A stretch of DNA of 5,058 nt from Duodenibacillus intestinigallinarum. Lineage in GTDB: Bacteria; Pseudomonadota; Gammaproteobacteria; Burkholderiales; Burkholderiaceae_F. Each line of letters starts with the position of its first letter. The stretch's first letter is position 1. This document shows, one piece after another, positions 1 to 5,058 of this stretch. The stretch spans positions 1 through 5,058 of the forward strand of contig DXAH01000083.1 in the NCBI GenBank assembly GCA_019117105.1, in the 5' to 3' direction. The notes under the pieces are model-generated. The model had not been told where the DNA came from and ran no database searches. It saw nothing but the letters and a program-made list of their open reading frames with translations. The translations under genes were made by a program, and so were the position numbers.

Positions 1-147
1 ATCGTCTCGACGGTGGTGACGAGAACCGAAGCGACGATCGTCATCATCGTCATCATCGTCACCTGCAAGAGCGGAAAGCGGTGCGGTGCCGAGGCCGAGA
101 GCGGCAGTTATAAGAGCGGCTAAAAAGAGGCGGCGAGATTCGATCAT
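1..147 (-). CDS. Exported aspartate-rich protein, N-terminal fragment
   Basis: An open frame reads leftward from ATG at 147-145 and is still open at the window edge, giving 49 visible residues; the C-terminus is missing from the window. It starts with a signal peptide: a short n-region MIESRR, a hydrophobic stretch at residues 7-24, and a cleavage motif ALA|GD after residue 28. Residues 4-9 (SRRLFL) closely match the twin-arginine consensus S/T-R-R-x-F-L, so Tat export is possible, though Sec cannot be excluded. The mature part opens with Gly, then eight aspartates (residues 30-37), then an Arg/His-rich stretch (RRFGSRHHRRDD). Start choice is supported by AAAGGA 7 nt upstream. I do not recognise the family. 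The charged Asp/His composition would suit divalent metal binding or a low-complexity periplasmic linker, but that is a guess. It is divergent from the metallophosphoesterase gene. Confidence 0.72.
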   Translation of the reverse strand, partial: MIESRRLFLAALITAALGLGTAPLSALAGDDDDDDDDRRFGSRHHRRDD

Positions 148-154
148 GGTGCTG

Positions 155-160
155 TCCTTT
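155..160 (-). promoter_or_regulatory. Ribosome binding site of the aspartate-rich protein
   Basis: Read on the minus strand, AAAGGA lies 7 nt before the ATG at 147-145. It supports that start codon and the reality of the edge-truncated gene. Confidence 0.6.
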
Positions 161-287
161 TGCAAGTCGCTATGGGCGGTTTGAGAAGAACTTGAGCTCG
201 GGGCTTTTTCGAGCATACCTGTATGGCGCCTGCTCTTTCGTTAGGGATTGCCCGAAACGGCGACCATATGCTGTAAGCAAAAGCAAC
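161..287. other. Divergent intergenic region, no clear promoter
   Basis: This stretch separates the leftward secreted-protein gene from the rightward metallophosphoesterase gene, so it should hold two promoters facing apart. I could not find a pair of good -35/-10 boxes at proper spacing in either direction. The only secondary structure seen is a weak 5-bp inverted repeat, GCTCG at 196-200 and CGAGC at 210-214, with a 9-nt loop. Open frames crossing the region have no supporting ribosome binding site or recognisable domain. Confidence 0.4.
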
Positions 288-293
288 AGGAGG
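288..293 (+). promoter_or_regulatory. Strong Shine-Dalgarno sequence for a possible upstream TTG start
   Basis: AGGAGG, a full match to the anti-16S core, sits 8 nt before a TTG at 302-304 that is in frame with the metallophosphoesterase. If used, it would add 19 residues to the N-terminus. The conserved domain starts at the ATG at 359, which has its own GGAG at 348-351 with 7-nt spacing, so the extension is not needed. The match may be chance or a second initiation site. Confidence 0.35.
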
Positions 294-358
294 CGGCAAA
301 GTTGCGGCACTACTGCTTCTCGGGTATGTTGTTTCGAACGGAACTACGGAGCTTTGTC

Positions 359-1114
359 ATGCGGTTGCAATACGCTTCCGATTTGCATTTGGAGATACCG
401 GCCAATCGGGACTTCGTGCTGGCGGCCGCGCTTGAGCCTGCGGCTGATTACCTGCTCCTTGCCGGCGATATTTCCTTTTTGAGCGACTGGCACAAAGCCG
501 ATGCATTCTGGGATTGGTGCGCTCGGAGCTTTCAGCACACGTGGATTGTGCCCGGCAACCACGACTACCACGCCGATCGATTAAATCTGCTTGGCCTTGC
601 GTCGCTTCAGGTTCCTGTGCGGCCGAACGTGACCTACGCCAACAACATATGCGTTCACGTCGAAGAAGTTTCGTTGGTACTGACAACGCTTTGGTCCGCA
701 ATTACTCTGCAAAAGACGGAAATCGAAGAAGAAGTCGTTGACTATCGTCAGATATATTTTGATGGCAAAACAATTTCAACGGAAATTGTCAATCGTTTGC
801 ATTCGGAAAGCAGAGCGTTTTTGGATCGGACGCTTCAGATGTGCAATCCGAACAAAACGGTGGTGGTCACGCACTATGTCCCTGTGCCGCAGGCTACGCC
901 CGAGCGCTACGTCAATTCGCCCGTTCGGGAGGCTTTCATTGCCGATTGCTGTGATTTGATTGACGCGTATCAGCCGGCATTTTGGATTCACGGACACTCT
1001 CATGTTTCGGGAAATGTTCAGTACGGTAGAACCCGCATTGTGTCCAATCAGCTTGGCACCGTTCGCCCCGGAAAGGAACTCAACTTCAATCCGAAGGCTG
1101 TGATCGAAGTGTAG
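359..1114 (+). CDS. Calcineurin-like metallophosphoesterase
   Basis: A 251-residue cytoplasmic protein (no signal peptide or membrane segment) of the calcineurin-like phosphoesterase superfamily. These enzymes use two metal ions to hydrolyse phosphomono- or diesters. The motifs appear in the expected order: D8-L-H10 near the start, G-D37 in LLLAGD, G-N67-H68-D in a GNHD box, H172 in VVVTH, and G-H213-S-H215 in the closing GHxH motif. All residues normally needed for the dinuclear centre are present, so it should be active. The start at ATG 359 is chosen because GGAG lies 7 nt upstream and the family normally begins only a few residues before the DxH motif; in-frame TTG 302 and ATG 326 are alternatives. 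The substrate cannot be read from sequence: protein phosphatase, nucleotide or cyclic-nucleotide phosphodiesterase activities all occur in the superfamily. Its last 29 bp overlap the convergent transporter gene. No functional link to assT is evident. Confidence 0.9.
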   Translation: MRLQYASDLHLEIPANRDFVLAAALEPAADYLLLAGDISFLSDWHKADAFWDWCARSFQHTWIVPGNHDYHADRLNLLGLASLQVPVRPNVTYANNICVHVEEVSLVLTTLWSAITLQKTEIEEEVVDYRQIYFDGKTISTEIVNRLHSESRAFLDRTLQMCNPNKTVVVTHYVPVPQATPERYVNSPVREAFIADCCDLIDAYQPAFWIHGHSHVSGNVQYGRTRIVSNQLGTVRPGKELNFNPKAVIEV

Positions 1115-1982
1115 GGACGAACTTACCGTTTTTTTCAGCTTTGGCAATCAGACCAAGGCAGGTGGCTGCAGCAGCAACAATGATGAGCATGCCGAAAAGG
1201 GAACGCAGACTCGGTGTGACGCCGAAAAAGGCGCTGTCAATAAAGGCGGCAAAAACCACACCGGAAAATGTGAAAACGGCACCGAGGAATGTGTTGCCTT
1301 TGCCCCAGCCCAGCGCCCGAGCAAATTGTGCGCAGGTGAGAAAGATCAGCATCAAAGCCAGAGGCGTTTGCTGCAATTGGGAGACGGTAAGTTGTCCGCA
1401 GAACAACTCCAAGACTCCCAATACGACGGCACCGTGCAGATGAAAGTAAAAAACGGTGCGGGGGACCGGTTCATTGACGCTTCCCAGTTTCTTGAGCATC
1501 AGAATGGCGGCGGCCGTAAACAACCCGCACAATAATCCGATCGGGACGTAGACGGCCGGAAAAGAGCGCTCCGAAGGATGAAACATCACGAGGATGCCGA
1601 TGAAAGCCGCTGTAATGGACGCCAAGATGCGCCAGTCGATGTGTTCGCCATTGCGAAAAGAGGCGATCGCAGAGAAGCCAGCCACAAAAAGCGGAGAGGT
1701 GTACTGCAGCGTCTGGGCGGCCGCCACCGGCATGTTCATGGCGGTGATGATCTGTGTTATGACGACCCCTACGCCGATTATGGATCGCAACAGGTGCAGG
1801 TGCCAGACGTGGGTTGAGAACGGAACCTTGCGAACAAGCATCACGACGACGGTGACGGCCAATACGAACAAGAACTGTACGAAGGCCACATCAATGAACG
1901 CAAGTGTTTCCCGTAGGCACTGAATGCTTGCGAGAATGCATGCGCTGCAGAACGACGAAAAAAGAATCCAAAGCGCCGTCAT
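1086..1982 (-). CDS. EamA/DMT-superfamily inner-membrane transporter
   Basis: A 298-residue, very hydrophobic protein with about ten predicted membrane segments, roughly at residues 3-20, 28-50, 64-82, 86-108, 117-134, 144-163, 177-196, 207-223, 231-252 and 258-280, followed by a basic polar tail. It has the two-repeat layout of EamA (drug/metabolite transporter) proteins. In the first repeat, AAQTLQYTSPLFVAGF matches the usual Y-x-x-P-x-F helix. The second repeat ends SLFGMLIIVAA, the usual G-x-x-L-I-I helix, but the Glu often found before that helix is absent (GVTPS instead). Family members move small metabolites, often as exporters, and the substrate cannot be told from sequence. The gene starts 3 bp after the lysR-type stop codon, with GGAGGA 10 nt upstream inside that gene, so the two are almost certainly co-transcribed. 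Its 3' end overlaps the convergent metallophosphoesterase gene. I see no clear terminator for this operon. Confidence 0.88.
   Translation of the reverse strand: MTALWILFSSFCSACILASIQCLRETLAFIDVAFVQFLFVLAVTVVVMLVRKVPFSTHVWHLHLLRSIIGVGVVITQIITAMNMPVAAAQTLQYTSPLFVAGFSAIASFRNGEHIDWRILASITAAFIGILVMFHPSERSFPAVYVPIGLLCGLFTAAAILMLKKLGSVNEPVPRTVFYFHLHGAVVLGVLELFCGQLTVSQLQQTPLALMLIFLTCAQFARALGWGKGNTFLGAVFTFSGVVFAAFIDSAFFGVTPSLRSLFGMLIIVAAAATCLGLIAKAEKNGKFVPTLRSQPSD
1111..1135 (+). terminator. Weak candidate terminator of the metallophosphoesterase gene
   Basis: A short stem, GTAGG at 1111-1115 with CTTAC at 1122-1126 (one G-U pair, 6-nt loop), begins within the stop codon region and is followed two bases later by seven T at 1129-1135. 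The stem is weak, so this may be leaky. It lies inside the coding region of the convergent transporter gene. Confidence 0.3.
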
Positions 1983-1985
1983 GGC

Positions 1986-2945
1986 TCAGAGGTCCTCCGA
2001 GCGGGCAGTCTGGTTTTCTTCAGATGCGTTCTTGCGCAGAGTCGAGACAAAGACACTGCGGATCCACTGCATTTCCGAAGAGGCGTGATTGCGCTCGTGC
2101 CAGATGAGACGAGTGGAATAGACGCGCTTTTCGCCAGGAATTGGGATCACGGTGAGCGTGGGCAGCATTCGGGCGAAAAACTCTGCGGTGGTGTGCGGCA
2201 ACACAAGCGTAGCGTTGGTGTCCTCGAGAAAATAGGGGGCACCCAGGAAATGCGGTACCTCAATGATTTTTCGTTGGTCGTGTGTGGATGACGTATCAAT
2301 GTCAAACACGGGGCCCCGAGCATTCTGACGCAGTTCGACGGCAATTTTCGGGTATTTAAGAAATGCTTTTCGCGTGAGTTTTTTGCCCTGGGCATAACTT
2401 GTTGCAAGCGGGTGCTCCTTGCGGAGCAAACAGACGCGATGAATGTCGAAAAGTTTGAGACCGTGGAAATGTTCGGGAAGCGTTTCGCCCAGTGAGGTCG
2501 GGAAAAGTGCCAGATCAACACTGCCTTCGGCGAGCTCGCGAAAAACATTTTCCGACAAAGGCAACAAGCGGAAGTTCATCTGCGGTGCTTCACGCAAAAG
2601 CGCACGCAGCACGGGACGCAGGATCATCACGACGGCATTGTCGGCGGCGGCAATCGAAAGCGTGCGGGTGATGTCAGCCGGCGCAAATGTTTTGGTATCC
2701 GTCAGATCGTTGAAGTTTGCCAGCAACTTGCGGATGATGGGTACAGCCGCACGACACTTTTCGGTGGGGGCCATGCCTTGGTAGTTGCGCACGAAAAGCT
2801 CGTCGCCGAACTCCTCCTGACACTTACGAAGCGAGCGGCTCGCGGCCGAAATTGTCAGATTCAGCTGTCGGGCCGTTTCGGAAAGCGACCCCGTGTCGTG
2901 AATTTTGAGAACGACCAGCAAGTGGTTGAATCGCAGGGAAAGCAT
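1986..2945 (-). CDS. LysR-type transcriptional regulator
   Basis: A 319-residue LysR-family regulator of normal length. Residues 4-63 form the winged helix-turn-helix: the helix ETARQLNLTISAASRSLRK is followed by FGDELFVRNYQGMAPTEKC, the typical turn and wing. Residues about 92-303 form the periplasmic-binding-protein-like effector domain, ending with WHERN...MQWIRSVF, a common LysR closing motif. It should bind DNA as an oligomer and respond to a small ligand, unknown here but plausibly an aromatic or sulfated compound given the divergent assT. ATG at 2945-2943 is the best start because it places the HTH at the usual distance from the N-terminus. The frame is open upstream to a stop at about 3000, and no good Shine-Dalgarno precedes the ATG (only weak ACGG), which may mean low translation. 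It is the first gene of a two-gene operon with the EamA transporter and is divergent from assT, the classical arrangement for LysR control. Confidence 0.92.
   Translation of the reverse strand: MLSLRFNHLLVVLKIHDTGSLSETARQLNLTISAASRSLRKCQEEFGDELFVRNYQGMAPTEKCRAAVPIIRKLLANFNDLTDTKTFAPADITRTLSIAAADNAVVMILRPVLRALLREAPQMNFRLLPLSENVFRELAEGSVDLALFPTSLGETLPEHFHGLKLFDIHRVCLLRKEHPLATSYAQGKKLTRKAFLKYPKIAVELRQNARGPVFDIDTSSTHDQRKIIEVPHFLGAPYFLEDTNATLVLPHTTAEFFARMLPTLTVIPIPGEKRVYSTRLIWHERNHASSEMQWIRSVFVSTLRKNASEENQTARSEDL
1993..1998 (-). promoter_or_regulatory. Ribosome binding site of the EamA gene, inside the upstream gene
   Basis: GGAGGA on the minus strand lies 10 nt before the ATG at 1982-1980 and within the last codons of the LysR-type gene. 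The intergenic gap is only GCC, consistent with translational coupling. Confidence 0.6.
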
Positions 2946-2987
2946 ACGTGGAAACCGTCGGAGAAAGATCGAGACGTTCTCTGTGGT

Positions 2988-3017
2988 TTGACTTTTCGAT
3001 TATCGATAAAAGCTTAT
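2988..3017 (+). promoter_or_regulatory. Candidate assT promoter with poor -10
   Basis: TTGACT at 2988-2993 is a good -35 match on the plus strand. At 18-bp spacing the -10 would be GCTTAT (3012-3017), a poor match, as is usual for promoters needing a LysR-type activator. It overlaps the proposed operator. If used, the assT leader would be about 120 nt. On the minus strand GATAAT (2999-3004) is a candidate -10 for the regulator, without a clear -35. Confidence 0.28.
2992..3012. promoter_or_regulatory. Candidate LysR-type operator (T-N11-A dyad)
   Basis: CTTTT (2992-2996) and AAAAG (3008-3012) form an inverted repeat separated by exactly 11 bases, giving the T-N11-A pattern of LysR-type binding sites. 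The spacer contains a second perfect dyad, TCGAT-T-ATCGA (2996-3006). The site is 47-67 bp upstream of the regulator's start and lies between the divergent genes, where autoregulation and assT control would be expected. AT-rich intergenic DNA often contains such dyads by chance. Confidence 0.45.
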
Positions 3018-3094
3018 GTCATTTTTGTCGAAAAAGGAAAGGAAAATCGCCATTTCGGCAAAAACGATCCTTGCTTACGATGAACAAAGAGGCG

Positions 3095-3121
3095 AAAGCT
3101 CATTCGGGCTTTTGTTTTTTT
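3095..3121 (+). terminator. Intrinsic terminator in the assT leader (possible attenuator)
   Basis: AAAGCTC (3095-3101) pairs with GGGCTTT (3106-3112) as a 7-bp stem with one U-G pair and the loop ATTC. It is followed by T, G and then seven T (3115-3121). This is an intrinsic-terminator layout on the plus strand only; the opposite strand has no T tract after the stem. It ends 25 bp before the assT start codon, with no gene on the same strand upstream that needs terminating. Any promoter located in the intergenic region must be transcribed through it. It may act as an attenuator or as the 3' end of a short leader RNA. Confidence 0.6.
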
Positions 3122-3134
3122 GAACCGTTTGTTT

Positions 3135-3140
3135 GGAGAG
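3135..3140 (+). promoter_or_regulatory. Ribosome binding site of assT
   Basis: GGAGAG lies 6 nt before the ATG at 3147 and fixes that start rather than the in-frame TTG at 3120, which is preceded only by a T tract. Confidence 0.75.
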
Positions 3141-3146
3141 AAGATC

Positions 3147-4988
3147 ATGTCGGTCACCATCGGTCGTCGTTCTTTGTTCATGGGCACCATTGCCGCACTT
3201 GTTGCGGGCACTTTCTCGGGGACAGCTGCCGCAGCCGGCGGTTCGTCGGGCCCGCGGGTGACGTTTGCCGCACAAGGCAAGCTCGGCGAAATCATCGTCA
3301 ATCCCTACAAAATTGCGCCGCTCACCGCCATCATCAAAAACGGCGGTTACGAACTCACCGAAGCTACGGTGCGCATCGTGCCCAAGAAAGACGGTCAGGA
3401 AATCAAATACAAGGTGGGTCGCAAGCAGCTTCTCACCCACGCCGGCATTCCTGTTTTCGGCCTTTATGCCGACTACAACAACAAGGTTGAGGTGAGCTAC
3501 ACGCGCAAGTTCCACGGCAAGACCGAAAAGATTTCGGAAACCTATTCGATCTACACCGCCCCCGTATATCACGAAGTGAGCGGCAACCCGACGCTTTCGC
3601 ACAATATGTTCGAAACCAAGGTCGTCAAGATGGATCCGAAGTTCTCCGACCGTCTGTACCTTGTCAACAATTTGATGCAGCAGTACGCCAAGGCCACTCG
3701 CATGGTTTGGAACAACCCGATGGGCGGCGCGATGGAATGGAACTTCTATCCGATGAACGCCATCATTGACACCAAGGGTGAAGTGCGCTGGTATATGCAC
3801 GTTGAACCGATCTACGACGTCGAGCAGATGTATCGCTCGGGCGTGATGATGGGCTTCCAGCAGGATGAAGACGGCAACATCACCTGGGGTTACGGTCAGC
3901 GTTACGTCAAGTACGACCTGATGGGCCGCGAAATTTACAACCGCCGTCTGCCGGTGGGCTACATCGACTTCTCGCATTCGCTTGATAACGCGCAGAACGG
4001 CCACACCTTTATCCGTGCGGCGAGCGCCGATTTGCGTCGCGCCGACAACAAGCGTGTTCGCACCGTGCGCGACGTGATTGTCGAAGTCGACGGCAACGGT
4101 CAGGTGGTCGACGAATGGCGTCTGTGGGAAATTCTCGATCCGTACCGCGACAACGTGATGAAGGTACTCGATCAGGGTGCGGTGTGCCTGAACATTGACG
4201 CAAGTCAGGCCGGTAAGACGCTGTCTGCCGAGGAATTGGCCAAGCTTGACGCAAGTGATCATTTCGGCGATATCGTTGGCACGGGGCCGGGTCGCAACTG
4301 GGCGCACGTTAACTCTGTTGACTACGACCCGACCGATGACTCGATCATTTTGTCGTCCCGTCACCAGTCGGCCATCATCAAGATCGGTCGAGACAAGAAG
4401 GTGAAGTGGATTCTCGCTTCGCCTGAAGGCTGGAAGAAGCCCTGGGCCGACAAGCTCCTTGCTCCGGTTGACGCCAACGGCAAGAAGCTCAAGATCGAAG
4501 GTAGCCAGGTAGAAGGTGACTTTGACTTCACGTGGACGCAGCATACGGCCTTCCGTATTGATGAAAAGTCTGACAAGAACGTCATCTACATTACGGTGTT
4601 CGACAACGGCGACGCCCGCGGTATGGAACAGCCCGCCCTGCCTGAAATGAAGTACAGCCGCGCCGTGGTCTACAAGATCGACCAGAAGAAGATGACGGCC
4701 GAACAGGTTTGGGAATACGGCAAGGAACGCGGCTTTGCGTGGTACAGCCCGGTGACGTCGCTTACCCGCTACGAGGCCGACAAGAACTCAATCATGGTCT
4801 ACTCGGCTACGGCCGGCATGGGACGCCGTCCGTCCGAACTGAAACCCGGTGAAAAGGCCGGCATCGCTTCGCCTGTTATCAACGAGTTCAAGTGGGGCGA
4901 AAAGGAACCATCCGTTGAGATCGTGATCGTGGGTTCGATGGGTTACCAGGCGCTTCCGGTTTCGGTGGCCAAGGCTTTCTCCAAGTAA
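3147..4988 (+). CDS. assT: Periplasmic aryl-sulfate sulfotransferase (PAPS-independent)
   Basis: A 613-residue arylsulfotransferase. The family moves a sulfuryl group from a phenyl sulfate ester to another phenol through a sulfo-histidine intermediate, without PAPS, in the periplasm. The N-terminus is a signal peptide with a twin arginine (GRRSLF, residues 6-11), a hydrophobic core, and AAAA near residue 30. A beta-sandwich domain (about 37-140) precedes a beta-propeller (about 150-605). Key residues can be placed against E. coli AssT: H277 (DFSHS), H387 and N389 (NWAHVNS), R405 (SSRHQS), and H466 (WTQHT), the equivalent of sulfated His436. FDNGDARGMEQPALP (485-499) is also a family signature. 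The protein has one cysteine only (C347); the E. coli disulfide region corresponds to residues about 447-455, KLKIEGSQV, with no Cys. The start at ATG 3147 has GGAGAG 6 nt upstream. Codon use is strongly biased (AAG, AAC, GGC, CGT/CGC), suggesting high expression. The gene is divergent from the LysR-type regulator, preceded by a leader terminator and followed by a terminator; no dsbL/dsbI-like gene is visible in the 70 bp after it. Confidence 0.95.
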   Translation: MSVTIGRRSLFMGTIAALVAGTFSGTAAAAGGSSGPRVTFAAQGKLGEIIVNPYKIAPLTAIIKNGGYELTEATVRIVPKKDGQEIKYKVGRKQLLTHAGIPVFGLYADYNNKVEVSYTRKFHGKTEKISETYSIYTAPVYHEVSGNPTLSHNMFETKVVKMDPKFSDRLYLVNNLMQQYAKATRMVWNNPMGGAMEWNFYPMNAIIDTKGEVRWYMHVEPIYDVEQMYRSGVMMGFQQDEDGNITWGYGQRYVKYDLMGREIYNRRLPVGYIDFSHSLDNAQNGHTFIRAASADLRRADNKRVRTVRDVIVEVDGNGQVVDEWRLWEILDPYRDNVMKVLDQGAVCLNIDASQAGKTLSAEELAKLDASDHFGDIVGTGPGRNWAHVNSVDYDPTDDSIILSSRHQSAIIKIGRDKKVKWILASPEGWKKPWADKLLAPVDANGKKLKIEGSQVEGDFDFTWTQHTAFRIDEKSDKNVIYITVFDNGDARGMEQPALPEMKYSRAVVYKIDQKKMTAEQVWEYGKERGFAWYSPVTSLTRYEADKNSIMVYSATAGMGRRPSELKPGEKAGIASPVINEFKWGEKEPSVEIVIVGSMGYQALPVSVAKAFSK

Positions 4989-5005
4989 CTCCGTAACGGC
5001 ATGAG

Positions 5006-5047
5006 ACCGGCAAAAACGGCGGCGTTTTGCAGCTGTTTTTGCCCGGT
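5006..5047 (+). terminator. Terminator hairpin(s) after assT
   Basis: Two overlapping folds are possible 18-60 bp after the stop codon. One is a GCAAAAACG (5010-5018) / CGTTTTGC (5023-5030) stem with one bulged A and a GCGG loop, followed by five T at 5036-5040. The other is a longer pairing of 5006-5017 with 5035-5047, twelve base pairs with one bulge. Either would stop transcription from assT, so genes beyond the window are probably not strongly co-transcribed unless there is read-through. Confidence 0.65.
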
Positions 5048-5058
5048 TGGGAAGGATT

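Noticed and set aside
37..60. Short periodic sequence as a CRISPR or intergenic satellite
   Set aside because: It is a 24-bp trinucleotide run that reads in frame as eight Asp codons inside an exported protein; there are no spacers.
196..214. Inverted repeat GCTCG/CGAGC as terminator or operator
   Set aside because: Only five base pairs with a 9-nt loop, no T tract after the right arm, and no recognised regulator pattern.
192..482. 96-codon open frame overlapping the start of the metallophosphoesterase
   Set aside because: The composition is Cys/Arg/Ser-rich and unlike a real protein, there is no ribosome site, and it overlaps a gene with clear motifs in another frame.
3053..3081. Promoter with -10 TACGAT at 3076-3081
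   Set aside because: The -10 is fair but no acceptable -35 occurs at 16-18 bp; it would in any case start just before the leader terminator.
3120..3122. TTG as the assT start, adding nine residues
   Set aside because: It is preceded by a T tract with no ribosome site, lies at the end of the leader terminator, and would place charged residues before a signal peptide that already fits from ATG 3147.
2948..3490. 180-codon open frame on the plus strand covering the assT leader and 5' end, including an ATG at 3080
   Set aside because: No ribosome binding site, low-complexity Arg/His-rich product within the assT overlap, and it does not stop before assT as a leader peptide would.
3075..4544. Long antisense open frame (489 codons) opposite assT
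   Set aside because: It lies opposite a clear AssT gene, has no recognisable domain and its residues mirror the biased codons of assT. It is a by-product of codon bias.

Overview
This window looks like chromosomal DNA from a Gram-negative gut betaproteobacterium, most plausibly of the Sutterella/Parasutterella type (Burkholderiales). That rests on a moderate-GC sequence, a periplasmic PAPS-independent aryl-sulfate sulfotransferase of the kind common in that group, and LysR and EamA neighbours. The taxonomic call is an inference from gene content; nothing in the window fixes the species.

Layout from left to right. At 1-147 (minus) lies the N-terminus of an exported, aspartate-rich protein whose remainder is outside the window. 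Across a 211-bp divergent spacer is a calcineurin-like metallophosphoesterase (359-1114, plus) with all the metal-ligand motifs. Its 3' end overlaps by 29 bp the 3' end of a convergent EamA/DMT-type membrane transporter gene (1086-1982, minus). That transporter starts 3 bp after the stop codon of a LysR-type regulator (1986-2945, minus), so the two form a regulator-transporter operon. Divergent from the regulator, across a 201-bp intergenic region, is assT (3147-4988, plus), followed by a hairpin terminator just before the window ends.

The arrangement suggests that the LysR protein binds a dyad at about 2992-3012 and controls both its own operon and assT, and that the EamA protein moves a small molecule linked to aryl-sulfate metabolism. 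These are inferences from position.

The most notable points are three. (1) A well-formed intrinsic terminator (stem 3095-3112, U-tract to 3121) sits inside the assT leader, only 25 bp before the start codon, suggesting attenuation of assT or a short leader RNA. (2) The AssT protein has only one cysteine, so it cannot form the internal disulfide described for E. coli AssT, and its signal peptide has a twin-arginine motif, suggesting a different export and folding route. (3) The truncated secreted protein at the left edge has a Tat-like signal followed by eight consecutive aspartates encoded by a trinucleotide repeat. I see no phage, insertion sequence, CRISPR array, tRNA or rRNA, and no convincing wholly new multi-gene system.
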